A stretch of 64,000 nt of DNA, taken from positions 1 to 64,000 of the forward strand of contig CADCDO010000006.1 in assembly GCA_902800345.1 (NCBI GenBank), read 5' to 3'. Shown in pieces: positions 18,084 through 27,114 of the stretch; positions within the stretch are counted from its first letter, which is position 1, and each line of letters starts with the position of its first letter. The position numbers and the translations under genes are program-made. The notes under the pieces are model-generated. The model did not search any database. It saw nothing but the letters and a program-made list of their open reading frames with translations, and was not told the origin of the DNA. This DNA comes from Fibrobacter succinogenes. Its GTDB lineage: Bacteria > Fibrobacterota > Fibrobacteria > Fibrobacterales > Fibrobacteraceae.

Positions 18084-18722
18084 ATGAAGTATGGCTTCAA
18101 AATTTTTGTGATTGCATGTTGGGCGCTGTGTGCGGTTTGCCTTACGTCGTGTCATCAATCGCTGGTCAAGCCCAATTCTGTGCCGATTTATTATTCTGAT
18201 TCTGGATACATCAACTTGTTGCCGACGCAGGCCATGTCCGGTTCTCTCGACGGTCTTCAGCATTTGGAAGGAACTTTTAGCAAGGATCCTACGGCTCAGG
18301 GCTCCCAGGAAGATTCCTCTTCGAAATCATTTAGCGGCGATGTATGGGTACGTGCAAACGACACCCTCCTTTCGATTACGCTCATGAGCGGTTTTGGAAC
18401 GACGATTGCCGAACTGGCCTATGCCAATGATTCGGTCTCGTTCGCAAGTTCCTTGATTGATGTCGAAAAGATGAAGGCGGAATATGTTCTGGCAGATTTC
18501 CAGGCTTGCTTCTATCCGTTCGACGCACTGAAAAAAAATTTTGAAAAGCACGGCTTTACATTTACCGAAAAACGTTCGACCGAGAACGGCAATCCTGATT
18601 TTGAAAGGGTGTTGAGCGAAAACGGAAATGTTATCTTTCGCATCGTACGCAAGGCTAATGAAATTGTTTTTGAAAATGTATTGCGCCATTATGCGTATCA
18701 CATCACTTTAGGTAACGACTGA
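18084..18722 (+). CDS. DUF3261-type lipoprotein of the APE locus
   Basis: A 212-aa lipoprotein: the signal ends with AVCLTSC, so lipidation at about Cys 23. The mature protein looks like the DUF3261 lipoprotein regularly found beside the MMPL gene in APE clusters, with a LolB-like role in outer-membrane insertion inferred from position. The start is the ATG at 18084 (MKYGFK...); a TTG at 18072 would add four residues ahead of the signal. It overlaps the next ATG by one base. Confidence 0.8.
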   Translation: MKYGFKIFVIACWALCAVCLTSCHQSLVKPNSVPIYYSDSGYINLLPTQAMSGSLDGLQHLEGTFSKDPTAQGSQEDSSSKSFSGDVWVRANDTLLSITLMSGFGTTIAELAYANDSVSFASSLIDVEKMKAEYVLADFQACFYPFDALKKNFEKHGFTFTEKRSTENGNPDFERVLSENGNVIFRIVRKANEIVFENVLRHYAYHITLGND

Positions 18723-19948
18723 TGAACCGACCCTTGTATATCAACGATTTTAGTCTTCACTGCATATTGGGTTCTGACAAGGCGCTTGTTTTTGAGAAAC
18801 TTTCTAAGGGCGAACGTGGAAATTTTACGTCATACGATGTGGCCGGAGTCATGCGTCCGGCGGCGACCATCGACCCGGAATCGTTACCTCCCGTAAGTGA
18901 CAAGAAATTTGACAACCGCGTCAACAGGCTGTCGCAGGCATCCCTGGAGAACATTGACGCGACGGTTCGCAAGGCCGTTGGACTTTTTGGCCCGAACAGA
19001 GTCGGGCTGTTCCTTGGCTCGTGCGACAACGGCTCTGAAGCGTCTGTTGCTGCACTCCGTTGTTTTAAGGAAACAGGGGCGTTCCCCGAAGGTTATGTAC
19101 TGGACTACCAGCTTGCCGATTATCCGGCGAAGTTTATCGCTGAGCGTTTCGGGATTACGGGGATGACTTCGGTGCATTCTACGGCCTGTGCCTCCAGTGC
19201 AAGTGCCTTTGTTTCGGCCCGCAACAACCTCTACGCAGGGAATTGCGACGTGGCCATTGTGGGTGGCGTGGATATCGCCTCGCTTTCGGTGATTCTCGGC
19301 TTTGCGTCTCTCGAGGCGATGAGCGATCGACCTACGAATCCGTTCAGTGCGAACCGTTCGGGCCTTACGCTTGGCGACGCTTCTGTGTTTTTCGTGGTGA
19401 CGCGCGAACCCTGTGCCGAACTTTGCACGCCGGAATGCGGAGGCTTGAAGGTCGTCGGTTTTGGCGAAAGCGCTGATGCGGACCATATTACGGCGCCGCG
19501 TGCCGATGGGGAAGGCGCTTACCAGGCGATGAAGGCTGCTCTTGTTGATGCAGGAATCGAAGCCTCTCAAATCGGTTATGTGAACCTGCACGGAACGGGT
19601 ACTGAACTGAACGATGCCATGGAATCGCGTGCCGTCAATCGACTTTTTGGCGAAGCCAACCACGAAGATGTTCCGGTCAGTTCGACCAAGGCGCTGACGG
19701 GACATACGCTTGGCGCTGCCGGTGCTCTGGAGGTGGCGTTCTGCTGCCTTGCCTTGCTGAGCCGTGATGGCGAAAACAATTGCACGCTCCCGGTCCACCT
19801 GTTCGACGGTGTTGTCGATCCGGGACTTCCGCCTGTTCATTTGGTTAAAATTGGCGAAAAAACGAATAATCTCAAATATTGCATGAGTAATTCGTTTGCT
19901 TTTGGTGGTTGCAACGTTTCACTGATTATTGAAAATGGTTTGGTATGA
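18722..19948 (+). CDS. apeO: Beta-ketoacyl-ACP synthase (ApeO-like)
   Basis: A 408-aa KAS I/II-type condensing enzyme. Catalytic Cys 156 lies in HSTACASSASA; the two His lie in LHGTGTELND and TKALTGHTLGAAGA. It extends the polyene by malonyl-ACP condensation, presumably as a heterodimer with the chain-length factor at 6385-7077. The assignment to ApeO rather than ApeR is from gene order (ketosynthase, dehydratase, ketoreductase, ketosynthase). It overlaps the next gene by 4 bp. Confidence 0.9.
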   Translation: MNRPLYINDFSLHCILGSDKALVFEKLSKGERGNFTSYDVAGVMRPAATIDPESLPPVSDKKFDNRVNRLSQASLENIDATVRKAVGLFGPNRVGLFLGSCDNGSEASVAALRCFKETGAFPEGYVLDYQLADYPAKFIAERFGITGMTSVHSTACASSASAFVSARNNLYAGNCDVAIVGGVDIASLSVILGFASLEAMSDRPTNPFSANRSGLTLGDASVFFVVTREPCAELCTPECGGLKVVGFGESADADHITAPRADGEGAYQAMKAALVDAGIEASQIGYVNLHGTGTELNDAMESRAVNRLFGEANHEDVPVSSTKALTGHTLGAAGALEVAFCCLALLSRDGENNCTLPVHLFDGVVDPGLPPVHLVKIGEKTNNLKYCMSNSFAFGGCNVSLIIENGLV

Positions 19949-20415
19949 CAGAAGAATTTAAAACAAAAGAGTTGACTTGCGAACTTGTTCCGCACAAGGG
20001 CAAGATGTTTTTGCTCAATCGTGTGCAGAGCTACAGTCTAGAGTCTGTCTGCATCACGACGGAAATCGATATTACACGTGACAATCTTTTTTACGAAGAG
20101 GAACTTGGCGGAGTCCCCGCCTGGGTTGCCTTTGAATACATGGCGCAAAGTATTTCTGCATTGTCCGGGATTTATGGACGCTCCAGGGGTGAAAAGCCGA
20201 AGGTGGGCTTTATCATGAGTGTGAACAGCTTCAAGGCGAATATCCCGGTTTTTAAGGTGGGCGAGACCGTTGTCGTGACGGTCCGACAGACGATTCGCAT
20301 GGACATGGCGGTTACTTTTGACGGAACTGCGAAAGTGGGTGAAACTCTTGCGGTAACAGCAACGCTTAATACGGTTGAAGTCGCAGATCCCAAGGCAGCT
20401 TTAGGTTTGAATTAA
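19945..20415 (+). CDS. apeP: 3-hydroxyacyl-ACP dehydratase (ApeP-like)
   Basis: A 156-aa hotdog dehydratase of the FabZ/ApeP type: LVPHKGKMFLLNRV (residues about 14-27) has the catalytic-region His, and AWVAFEYMAQSISALSGIYG fits the central helix. In characterised APE synthesis ApeP acts together with ApeI; here the ApeI-like domain is fused to the ligase at 8840. It overlaps the previous gene by 4 bp. Confidence 0.85.
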   Translation: MTEEFKTKELTCELVPHKGKMFLLNRVQSYSLESVCITTEIDITRDNLFYEEELGGVPAWVAFEYMAQSISALSGIYGRSRGEKPKVGFIMSVNSFKANIPVFKVGETVVVTVRQTIRMDMAVTFDGTAKVGETLAVTATLNTVEVADPKAALGLN

Positions 20416-20429
20416 TTACGAGGTATGGA

Positions 20430-21161
20430 ATGATGGATAATTCAAAGTCAGTTTTGATTACTGGAGCGAGTGGCGGAATCGGTCTTGCAATTGCCGAAGC
20501 TGTTGCAAAAGAAGGCTACACGGTTGTCGCTCATTACAATAGAAATTCAGCACCGATTGATGCACTTGCCGAACGCATCCGTGCCAATGGCGGCAACATA
20601 CGTACGTTGCAATTCAATATTTGTGACCGCGAACAGTGCCGTGAAGTTCTTGAAAAGGATATAGCCGAAAATGGTGTGTATTATGGCATTGTCACGAATG
20701 CGGGCGTATGCGCCGATGCCTCGTTCCCTGCGATGACGGACGAATATTGGGATAAAGTGCTCAATACAAACTTGAACGGTTTTTACAATGTCGTTCATCC
20801 GTTGGTGATGCCCATGTGCCGTAAGCGCAGAGGCCGCATTATCACGATTTCTTCGGTGTCCGGCATTATCGGAAATCGCGGACAAGTGAACTACAGTGCG
20901 TCGAAGGCAGGTCTCATCGGAGCGACCAAGGCTTTGGCGACTGAACTGGCGAGCCGCAACATTACGGTGAACAGCGTTGCACCAGGTGTCATTGAAACAG
21001 ATATGATCAAGGACGCTCCCTTGGACATGATTTTGCCAGCCATTCCGATGAAACGTGTTGGAAAACCTGAAGAAGTCGCGGCAACTGTTGTATTCCTGCT
21101 TTCTGAAGGTGCTGCTTATATTACACGCCAAGTGATTTCTGTTAATGGAGGTCTCGCATGA
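20430..21161 (+). CDS. apeQ: 3-ketoacyl-ACP reductase (FabG/ApeQ-like)
   Basis: A 243-aa short-chain dehydrogenase: the nucleotide-binding GASGGIG (residues about 9-15), NAG in TNAGVCAD, and the catalytic Ser, Tyr 155 and Lys 159 (YSASK). It reduces the 3-keto group with NADPH during polyene extension. GAGGT precedes the ATG. The last 4 bp overlap the next gene. Confidence 0.92.
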   Translation: MMDNSKSVLITGASGGIGLAIAEAVAKEGYTVVAHYNRNSAPIDALAERIRANGGNIRTLQFNICDREQCREVLEKDIAENGVYYGIVTNAGVCADASFPAMTDEYWDKVLNTNLNGFYNVVHPLVMPMCRKRRGRIITISSVSGIIGNRGQVNYSASKAGLIGATKALATELASRNITVNSVAPGVIETDMIKDAPLDMILPAIPMKRVGKPEEVAATVVFLLSEGAAYITRQVISVNGGLA

Positions 21162-22387
21162 CCCGTCGTGTCGTTGTAACTGGTGGAAGTTGTGTTTCTT
21201 CGCTAGGTGTTGAAATTGATGACATTTTTTCGTCGCTAAAAACTTTAAAAAATAAAATCGTGCGGATGCAAGACTGGGACAAGTACACGCAAATGAATAC
21301 CCGTCTTGCAGGACCGATTCTTTATGATTTGCCTGAATATCCTCGTAAGAAAATCCGTGGCGCAGGTCGAGTAGGTTTGCTTGCGATTACGTCTGCAGAT
21401 AGGGCGATTCAGCTGGCGGGACTTACCGAAGATCCAGACCTTTTGAAGTCTGGTCGCGTTGGAGTCGCCTACGGTTCTTCGATGGGCAGCGTCAATCCGT
21501 TACTTGATTTTTTTGCAATGCTGAATCCGCCCCATGACGGTTCAAAGATTTCGGCAACGACTTACATTCGCTCGATGCCGCAGACTTGTGCCGTAAACAT
21601 CAGCATTTATTTTGGCACGACAGGCCGCTTGATTACGACGAATACCGCCTGCACGAGCGGAAGCCTTTCGATCGGTTACGCTTACGAGGCCATCAAGTAC
21701 GGAATGCAGGATGTGATGATCGCTGGTGGTGCCGATGAACTCGACCCGACGGAATCTGCCGTATTTGATACGTTGTTTGCGACCAGCGTGAAGAATGATT
21801 CTCCGGAGATTACGCCTGCTCCGTTTGACCGCGACCGCGATGGTCTTGTCATCGGTGAAGGCTCGGGTACGATTGTGCTCGAAGAATACGAACACGCGAA
21901 AGCCCGTGGTGCCCACATTTATGCGGAACTGGTCGGTTTTGGGCACAACACCGATGGCGACCATATTACACAGCCCAAGAAAGAGACCATGCAGCATGCT
22001 CTCGAGCTCGCCATTAAGGATGCGGGAATCTCGCCGGATGCTATCGGTTACGTGAGCGCTCATGGAACGGCAACTCGTCATGGCGATACGGCTGAAAGCT
22101 GGGCTACGTTCAACGCCTTCAAACAACGTTCTGTCGCTATTTCAAGCCTCAAAAGCTACATCGGCCATACGCTAGGCGCATGCGGCGGTATCGAAGCGTG
22201 GCTTGGCATCAACATGATGCATCGCGGATGGTTTAACCCGAACTTGAATCTCAAAAACGTCGATCCTGAATGCGCTCCGCTGGATTACATTACAGGAGCT
22301 GGCCGCGAACTGGATACGGAGTATTTCATGTCGAACAACTTTGCATTTGGCGGTATCAATACTTCGCTTATCTTCAAACGCGTATAA
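21158..22387 (+). CDS. apeR: Beta-ketoacyl-ACP synthase (ApeR-like)
   Basis: A 409-aa condensing enzyme with catalytic Cys 165 (NTACTSGSLS) and the His of SAHGTATRHGD and LKSYIGHTLGACGG. It is the second active ketosynthase of the cluster; in E. coli ApeR is a homodimer probably used for the first extension. It is the last gene of the rightward operon, and apt converges 13 bp later without a visible terminator. Confidence 0.9.
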   Translation: MTRRVVVTGGSCVSSLGVEIDDIFSSLKTLKNKIVRMQDWDKYTQMNTRLAGPILYDLPEYPRKKIRGAGRVGLLAITSADRAIQLAGLTEDPDLLKSGRVGVAYGSSMGSVNPLLDFFAMLNPPHDGSKISATTYIRSMPQTCAVNISIYFGTTGRLITTNTACTSGSLSIGYAYEAIKYGMQDVMIAGGADELDPTESAVFDTLFATSVKNDSPEITPAPFDRDRDGLVIGEGSGTIVLEEYEHAKARGAHIYAELVGFGHNTDGDHITQPKKETMQHALELAIKDAGISPDAIGYVSAHGTATRHGDTAESWATFNAFKQRSVAISSLKSYIGHTLGACGGIEAWLGINMMHRGWFNPNLNLKNVDPECAPLDYITGAGRELDTEYFMSNNFAFGGINTSLIFKRV

Positions 22388-22400
22388 TCAACGGCTTTTG

Positions 22401-22916
22401 CTAGAACTTGGTGATGGATTCTACGTGGTAGCCCTCAAGAGCTTCGCGCCCCTTGAGGTCGCCAAGTTCGATGATGAAAATGCAGCATCCAACAGCACCG
22501 CCTGTCTTTTCGACAAGGTGGGCTGCGGCTTTTGCCGTGCCTCCTGTAGCGAGCAGGTCGTCGACGATAAGGATTTTTTCGCCTGGCTTGATGGCGTCTT
22601 TGTGGATTTCCATGCAGGCGTTGCCGTATTCGAGATCGTACGAAATTTCGACCGTTTCGCGCGGGAGCTTGCCTTCTTTGCGGATGGGGACGAACGGCTT
22701 GTGGAAATGTTCCGCTATCGGCACACCGAAGAGGAAGCCGCGGGCTTCTAGCCCGGCGACGACATCGAATTCGATATTTTCAAGAGTCTTGTAAAGGGTG
22801 TCTAGCGTGAGCTTCAATGCGTCCGCATCACCGAGAATTCCCGTGATGTCGCGAAAAATGATTCCAGGCTTCGGAAAGTCCGGAACGGAAACAATGTAAT
22901 CTTCGATACGTTTCAT
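22401..22916 (-). CDS. apt: Adenine phosphoribosyltransferase
   Basis: A 171-aa type I phosphoribosyltransferase: the PRPP-binding VLIVDDLLATGGT-like stretch (KILIVDDLLATGGTAKAA) and VAGLEARGFLFG are diagnostic. It salvages adenine to AMP in the cytoplasm. The start is the ATG at 22916 after GAGGGG; the longer frame starts inside that ribosome site's upstream region. It is followed leftward by the APE operon tail (convergent). Confidence 0.95.
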   Translation of the reverse strand: MKRIEDYIVSVPDFPKPGIIFRDITGILGDADALKLTLDTLYKTLENIEFDVVAGLEARGFLFGVPIAEHFHKPFVPIRKEGKLPRETVEISYDLEYGNACMEIHKDAIKPGEKILIVDDLLATGGTAKAAAHLVEKTGGAVGCCIFIIELGDLKGREALEGYHVESITKF

Positions 22917-22970
22917 TTTCCCCTCATTATAATGGTCAATAACCAATAACTAATAACTAATGACCAACAA

Positions 22971-23855
22971 CTAATGACTATCTAACAATTTCTCTACTGT
23001 TGCAATAATCTTATCGCGTTCTCCGCACCAGTTCGGCGCAATCAAGAGTTCGCTCGGACTTTCGCCGCTGAACCGTTCAATTGCGATATCCGGACCGATA
23101 ATCTTGATCATCTCGGCGACCGCTTCGCAGTATTCCTCGAATGTCAGGAGCTTGATTTCCCTATTGGCGAAATCTTGCGCCATGACCGTCCCGACGACGA
23201 TATGCAACGGGTGAATCTTGACCGCGGCTAGTTTCAAGTCGTGGATGACTTGGGCCGTGTGCTTGAAATCGTCCATCGTTTCGCCCGGGAGCCCGACAAT
23301 CACGTGCGTCGTGACCGTGAGACCCGCCGCTTGGCAGCGTTTGACAGCGTCTTCGAACTCGGCAAGCGTATGTCTGCGATTTATGCCTGCGAGTGTCAAG
23401 TCGTTTGCCGTCTGGAGCCCGATTTCGACGATGATGGGCTTTTTGCTGTTGAGTTCCGCGAGGTATTCAATTTTCTCGTTTTCTAGGCAGTCCGGGCGCG
23501 TGCCGATGGCGAGTCCCGCAATTTCCTTGTGCTTGATGATGGGGTCGATAATTTCGCGCAAGTGTTCAAGCGGCGCGTGCGTATTCGTGTATGGCTGCAA
23601 GTAGGCGAGGATTCCGGCGTGTGGGTACTTCTCGCGGAGCTTCGGAACGAACTTTTCGAGTTGTTCGCAAATAGAAACTTTTGCTTGGTCAAAGACGGGG
23701 CTAAAGCTGCGGTTGTTGCAGTAGCTGCATCCCGAAAATCCCTTGGTCCCGTCGAGATTCGGACAGCTCATGCCGCCGTTGAGCGGGAGCTTGCGTACCT
23801 TGAGGTAGTTGGGGAACAGTTCCAGAAGTAAATCGCGATAAGGTTTGTAATGCAT
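22971..23855 (-). CDS. Radical SAM protein of the TIGR01212/YhcC family
   Basis: A 294-aa protein with the family's extended cluster motif: SCPNLDGTKGFSGCSYCNN (residues about 29-47) supplies the three Fe-S cysteines, and GLQTANDLTLAGINRRHT and the HVIVGLPGETMDD segment follow. The family is widespread and its substrate is not firmly established. A 54-bp gap of repeated ACTAATGACC/AATAACTAAT words separates it from apt, so the two may be transcribed together. Confidence 0.85.
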   Translation of the reverse strand: MHYKPYRDLLLELFPNYLKVRKLPLNGGMSCPNLDGTKGFSGCSYCNNRSFSPVFDQAKVSICEQLEKFVPKLREKYPHAGILAYLQPYTNTHAPLEHLREIIDPIIKHKEIAGLAIGTRPDCLENEKIEYLAELNSKKPIIVEIGLQTANDLTLAGINRRHTLAEFEDAVKRCQAAGLTVTTHVIVGLPGETMDDFKHTAQVIHDLKLAAVKIHPLHIVVGTVMAQDFANREIKLLTFEEYCEAVAEMIKIIGPDIAIERFSGESPSELLIAPNWCGERDKIIATVEKLLDSH

Positions 23856-24127
23856 AACAAAAAAAAGATAGTATATAAGGATTCGAAGTTTGAATGGATT
23901 CCCTAAAATTTACGGGTTTGTATGCGTGGCTCGGAAATGTTAAAGCATGCTCAATTGCTGCATTTGCCTTAAAAGGTTGTCGTCTTTCATTTTAGTTTAC
24001 TGGATCCTTCGTTACACTCAGGATGACGCGTCTCTCGTCTAACTTCACTGGATCCCTCGTCGCTTCGCTTCTCGGGATGACGCGTCTTTCGTCTATAGCC
24101 GCATCGCGGCGTTCTCTCGTCTTTGGA

Positions 24128-24209
24128 CTTTGCACATGTGCTAAATGCTAGGCTCAATTATGTCAAAAAACAAGTTTTTTGCCGCAATATTCGCCTTACG
24201 CATTTATCG
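24128..24209. repeat. 82-bp repeat, inverted copy of 126-207
   Basis: It differs at two of 82 positions from the reverse complement of 126-207. It lies between TAGACGAAAG-type words on the left and unrelated sequence on the right. Confidence 0.9.
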
Positions 24210-24348
24210 CTTTGCTCAAGTCCCAACCATTCGGCTCGGTCCTGCCCAACTTCGTTGGTCGCGACTCTCGCCTTAAATGGTTGTCGTCTTTCATCTAAAA
24301 TTGACGCCTACGGCGTCCGCGGCTGCGGCTCAAAAATGAGAAAAATTC

Positions 24349-24356
24349 TATATTTG
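24349..24356 (+). promoter_or_regulatory. TATATTTG promoter box, probable leaderless start of ribE
   Basis: TATATTTG ends 7 nt before the ATG of ribE, and no Shine-Dalgarno is present. If this is the -10/-7 box, transcription would start at or within a few bases of the ATG. Similar boxes lie before 43467 (TACATTTG, 43455), 50409 (TATATTTG, 50395), 54997 (TATATT, 54985) and 60830 (TATATTG, 60818). Confidence 0.55.
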
Positions 24357-24363
24357 CACTTGT

Positions 24364-24963
24364 ATGTTTACGGGTATAATTCAAGCAACCGGTGAAATCG
24401 TTTCCCTTGAAAACAGGGGAGATGCGCTGACCATGCGCATGAAGTCGCCGGGATTCTTCAAAAACAGCAAACTGGGCGACAGCATTGCCAATAACGGTGT
24501 GTGTCTCTCGGTCGAAAGCTGCACAGATGACGAGGCGACGTTCTGTCTTATGCACCAGACGGTCGTGAATACGTCCTTCAAGCAGGCGAAAATCGGGGAT
24601 CTCGTCAATCTCGAGTATCCTTGCCGTGCCGATAGCTTTATGGGCGGTCATTTCGTGATGGGGCATGTGGACTCGACCACGGAAGTTTTGCGTGTTACCC
24701 CGCGTGAAACGGGTGTCGAAGTGGATTTAAAGCTCCCTGCGGACTTGCGCCGCTATGTCATCCGTCGCGGTTCCATTTCCCTGAACGGTATTAGCTTGAC
24801 TGTTGCCGAAAAAGGGGAGGATTACATCCGCGTTTGCATTATTCCCGAAACGCTTGCCCGCACGAATCTCAGAAATTGGGTGAGCGGAACCGTTGTGAAT
24901 GTCGAAGTCGATATGCTCGGCAAATATATTGAAAACTATCTAAAGGAACGTGACCTTGCTTAA
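24364..24963 (+). CDS. ribE: Riboflavin synthase, alpha subunit
   Basis: A 199-aa protein with the two-barrel repeat of the family: [13 protein letters not shown] at the N-terminus, [16 protein letters not shown] at the junction and [13 protein letters not shown] in the second barrel. It dismutates two 6,7-dimethyl-8-ribityllumazine molecules to riboflavin. It is the first gene of ribE-ribBA-ribH-nusB, overlaps ribBA by 14 bp, and probably has a leaderless mRNA. No ribD is in the window, so that step must be encoded elsewhere. Confidence 0.95.
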   Translation: MFTGIIQATGEIVSLENRGDALTMRMKSPGFFKNSKLGDSIANNGVCLSVESCTDDEATFCLMHQTVVNTSFKQAKIGDLVNLEYPCRADSFMGGHFVMGHVDSTTEVLRVTPRETGVEVDLKLPADLRRYVIRRGSISLNGISLTVAEKGEDYIRVCIIPETLARTNLRNWVSGTVVNVEVDMLGKYIENYLKERDLA

Positions 24964-26197
24964 TACGATTGAAGAGGCCATTGAAGATTTCAAGAACGGC
25001 AAGTTCTTGGTCGTGGTCGATGATGAAGACCGTGAAAATGAAGGCGATTTCATTGTCGCCGCCGAAAAGATTACTCCCGAAAAGGTGAATTTTATGCTCC
25101 ACGAGGGGCGTGGTGTACTTTGCTGCCCGCTCCCGATTAAGCGTTGTCGCGAATTGAATTTGACTCGCCAGACGGCGGAAAATACGTCCATGCTTGGCAC
25201 TCCGTTCACCATCATGGTCGATAAGCTAGAAGGCTGCACTACGGGCGTTTCTGCCCACGACCGTGCCGCGACGATTCAGGCTTTGGCTGACCCGAAATCC
25301 AAACCTTCGGACTTTGGCCGTCCGGGTCACATTTCCCCGCTTTATGCACAAGAAGAAGGCGTTTTGCGCCGTGCAGGCCACACCGAAGCCGCGGTCGATC
25401 TCGCCAAGCTTGCTGGACTCCAGCCGGCTGCCGCGCTTATCGAAATCATGAACGAAGACGGCACGATGGCCCGTATGCCGCAGCTTCAGGAAGTCGCGAA
25501 AAAGTTTAACCTCAAGATTATTTCCATCAAGGATTTGATTGATTACCGTCTGAGAACGGAAAAACTCGTGCAGCGCGTGGCCGCACCGCATGTTTCGACC
25601 AAGTATGGTGACTTTACTGCTTATGCTTACAAGAGTACTACCGACGGTGTCGAACACGTGGCTTGGGTTGCCGGCAATCCGGACTTCAGTAAACCGGTTT
25701 ATGTTCGCGTCCATAGCGAATGCCTCACGGGCGATATTTTTGGAAGCCTCCGTTGCGATTGCGGCGACCAGTTACATGCCGCGATGAAGTTTATTGGCGA
25801 ACATGGTGGCGTGTTCCTCTATATGCGCGGTCAGGAAGGCCGTGGTATCGGGCTTTGCAACAAGCTGCGCGCTTACGAACTGCAAGAAAAGGGCCTGGAT
25901 ACGGTCGAGGCGAATTTGCACCTCGGGTTCAAGTCCGACTTGCGCCAGTACGGTACAGGTGCCCAAATTTTGGCAGACCTCGGTGTAAAGGAAATGCGAC
26001 TCCTCACGAACAACCCGAGTAAGATTTCTGGCATTTCCGCTTACGGTCTCAAAATTGTGGAACGCGTGCCGATAGAAGTCAAGCCGAACAACATCAACCG
26101 TTTTTACCTGCGCACCAAGAAAGAGAAAATGGGTCACGAACTCCATCTCGACGATTCCGATCATGGCGCAGCCGAAGTTTTAGATGAAGGAAAATAA
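24950..26197 (+). CDS. ribBA: Bifunctional DHBP synthase / GTP cyclohydrolase II
   Basis: A 415-aa two-domain enzyme. Residues about 1-200 are 3,4-dihydroxy-2-butanone-4-phosphate synthase ([31 protein letters not shown]). Residues about 205-400 are GTP cyclohydrolase II with zinc ligands in [17 protein letters not shown] and the catalytic [10 protein letters not shown] and LTNNPSKI segments. All key motifs of both activities look intact, so it feeds both precursors of lumazine synthesis. The start is GTG inside ribE. Confidence 0.95.
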   Translation: MTLLNTIEEAIEDFKNGKFLVVVDDEDRENEGDFIVAAEKITPEKVNFMLHEGRGVLCCPLPIKRCRELNLTRQTAENTSMLGTPFTIMVDKLEGCTTGVSAHDRAATIQALADPKSKPSDFGRPGHISPLYAQEEGVLRRAGHTEAAVDLAKLAGLQPAAALIEIMNEDGTMARMPQLQEVAKKFNLKIISIKDLIDYRLRTEKLVQRVAAPHVSTKYGDFTAYAYKSTTDGVEHVAWVAGNPDFSKPVYVRVHSECLTGDIFGSLRCDCGDQLHAAMKFIGEHGGVFLYMRGQEGRGIGLCNKLRAYELQEKGLDTVEANLHLGFKSDLRQYGTGAQILADLGVKEMRLLTNNPSKISGISAYGLKIVERVPIEVKPNNINRFYLRTKKEKMGHELHLDDSDHGAAEVLDEGK

Positions 26198-26198
26198 G

Positions 26199-26666
26199 AT
26201 GAAAGAATTCAAAAATTCCCTCAATGGTTCTGACATGAAGGTGGCGATTGCCGTTGCCCGCTTTAACGAGGTGGTGACGGACAAGCTGCTCGAAGGCGCT
26301 GTCCGCGAACTCGAAACGCTCGGGGTCAATAGCGACGATATCGCTGTGGCTCATGTGCCAGGTGCGTTTGAACTGCCTGGGCTTTGCCGTAGGTTTGTGA
26401 ATTCCGGCAAGTACGATGCCGTGATTGCCCTCGGTGCCGTTATCCGTGGCGAAACAGGCCATTACGACGTGGTGGTGAATTCTTCGACGGGTGGCATTGC
26501 CGCTCTTGCCGCCGAAGGCAAGATTCCGGTGATTCTCGGAATCTTAACGACGGACACGGTCGATCAGGCGATGAACCGCGCAGGTCTCAAGGCTGGTAAC
26601 CTCGGTTGCAACTGGGCGAGGACCGCCGTTGAAATGGTTAATCTTTACAAGCAGATTGGGAAATAA
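26199..26666 (+). CDS. ribH: 6,7-dimethyl-8-ribityllumazine synthase
   Basis: A 155-aa protein with the family motifs VARFNEVVTDKLLEGA, VPGAFELPG and ALGAVIRGETGHYD. It condenses the products of RibBA and the pyrimidine branch. It forms icosahedral or pentameric shells in many bacteria. The start is the ATG at 26199 with GAAGG 8 nt upstream; a longer frame begins inside ribBA. Three bases separate it from nusB. Confidence 0.95.
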   Translation: MKEFKNSLNGSDMKVAIAVARFNEVVTDKLLEGAVRELETLGVNSDDIAVAHVPGAFELPGLCRRFVNSGKYDAVIALGAVIRGETGHYDVVVNSSTGGIAALAAEGKIPVILGILTTDTVDQAMNRAGLKAGNLGCNWARTAVEMVNLYKQIGK

Positions 26667-26668
26667 TT

Positions 26669-27109
26669 ATGGCTCAAGTAAGTTTTAGGCCTGCTCGCGT
26701 TTTCGCCATGCAGTTGCTTTATGCAATGGAAATCGCTGGCTCTACGGCGGGCGAGGCGCTTCCGGGCGTGTTGGAAGCCCAGCCGCTCCAGAACGAAATG
26801 AAAAAATACGGCATGAAGCTTGTCGATTTGGTGCAGGCCCACAAGGCTGAACTCGATTCCGAAATCGAAGCTTGCTCTGCGCACTGGGGTATTGAACGCA
26901 TGGCGATGCTCGACAGGATTGTCCTTCGCATCGCGATGGTCGAACTTTTGTATGTTCCCGATGTGCCGATGAAGGTCGTCATTTCCGAGGCCGTTCAGAT
27001 TGCGGCTAAGTTCAGCACGGATTCGTCGAGTTCTTTCGTGAACGGCATGCTGGCCGGGGTCGTACAGAAACGTGGAATATTTGAAAACTCTACTAAGAAG
27101 GATGCTTAA
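26669..27109 (+). CDS. nusB: Transcription antitermination factor NusB
   Basis: A 146-aa all-helical protein: RPARVFAMQLLYAME at the N-terminus, then WGIERMAMLDRIVLRIAMVELLY and PMKVVISEAVQIAAKFSTDSSSSFVNGMLAG, the typical conserved C-terminal half. With NusE/S10 it binds boxA in rRNA operon leaders. The ribH-nusB pairing is common across bacteria. Confidence 0.93.
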   Translation: MAQVSFRPARVFAMQLLYAMEIAGSTAGEALPGVLEAQPLQNEMKKYGMKLVDLVQAHKAELDSEIEACSAHWGIERMAMLDRIVLRIAMVELLYVPDVPMKVVISEAVQIAAKFSTDSSSSFVNGMLAGVVQKRGIFENSTKKDA

Positions 27110-27114
27110 GCACT

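Larger units (their letters stand above)
23856..24363. other. Repeat-rich intergenic region before the riboflavin operon
   Basis: There is no gene. It holds two copies of the TGGATCC...CTCGGGATGACGCG-type repeat (about 24000-24030 and 24047-24084), a TAGACGAAAG-family element with the stem GCCGCATCGCGGC (24098-24110), the 82-bp inverted repeat (24128-24209), two copies of a GGTTGTCGTCTTTCAT word (about 23974 and 24279), and a hairpin GACGCC-TAC-GGCGTC (24303-24317). A TATATTTG box directly precedes ribE. I looked for the conserved FMN-riboswitch core and did not find it. Confidence 0.8.
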
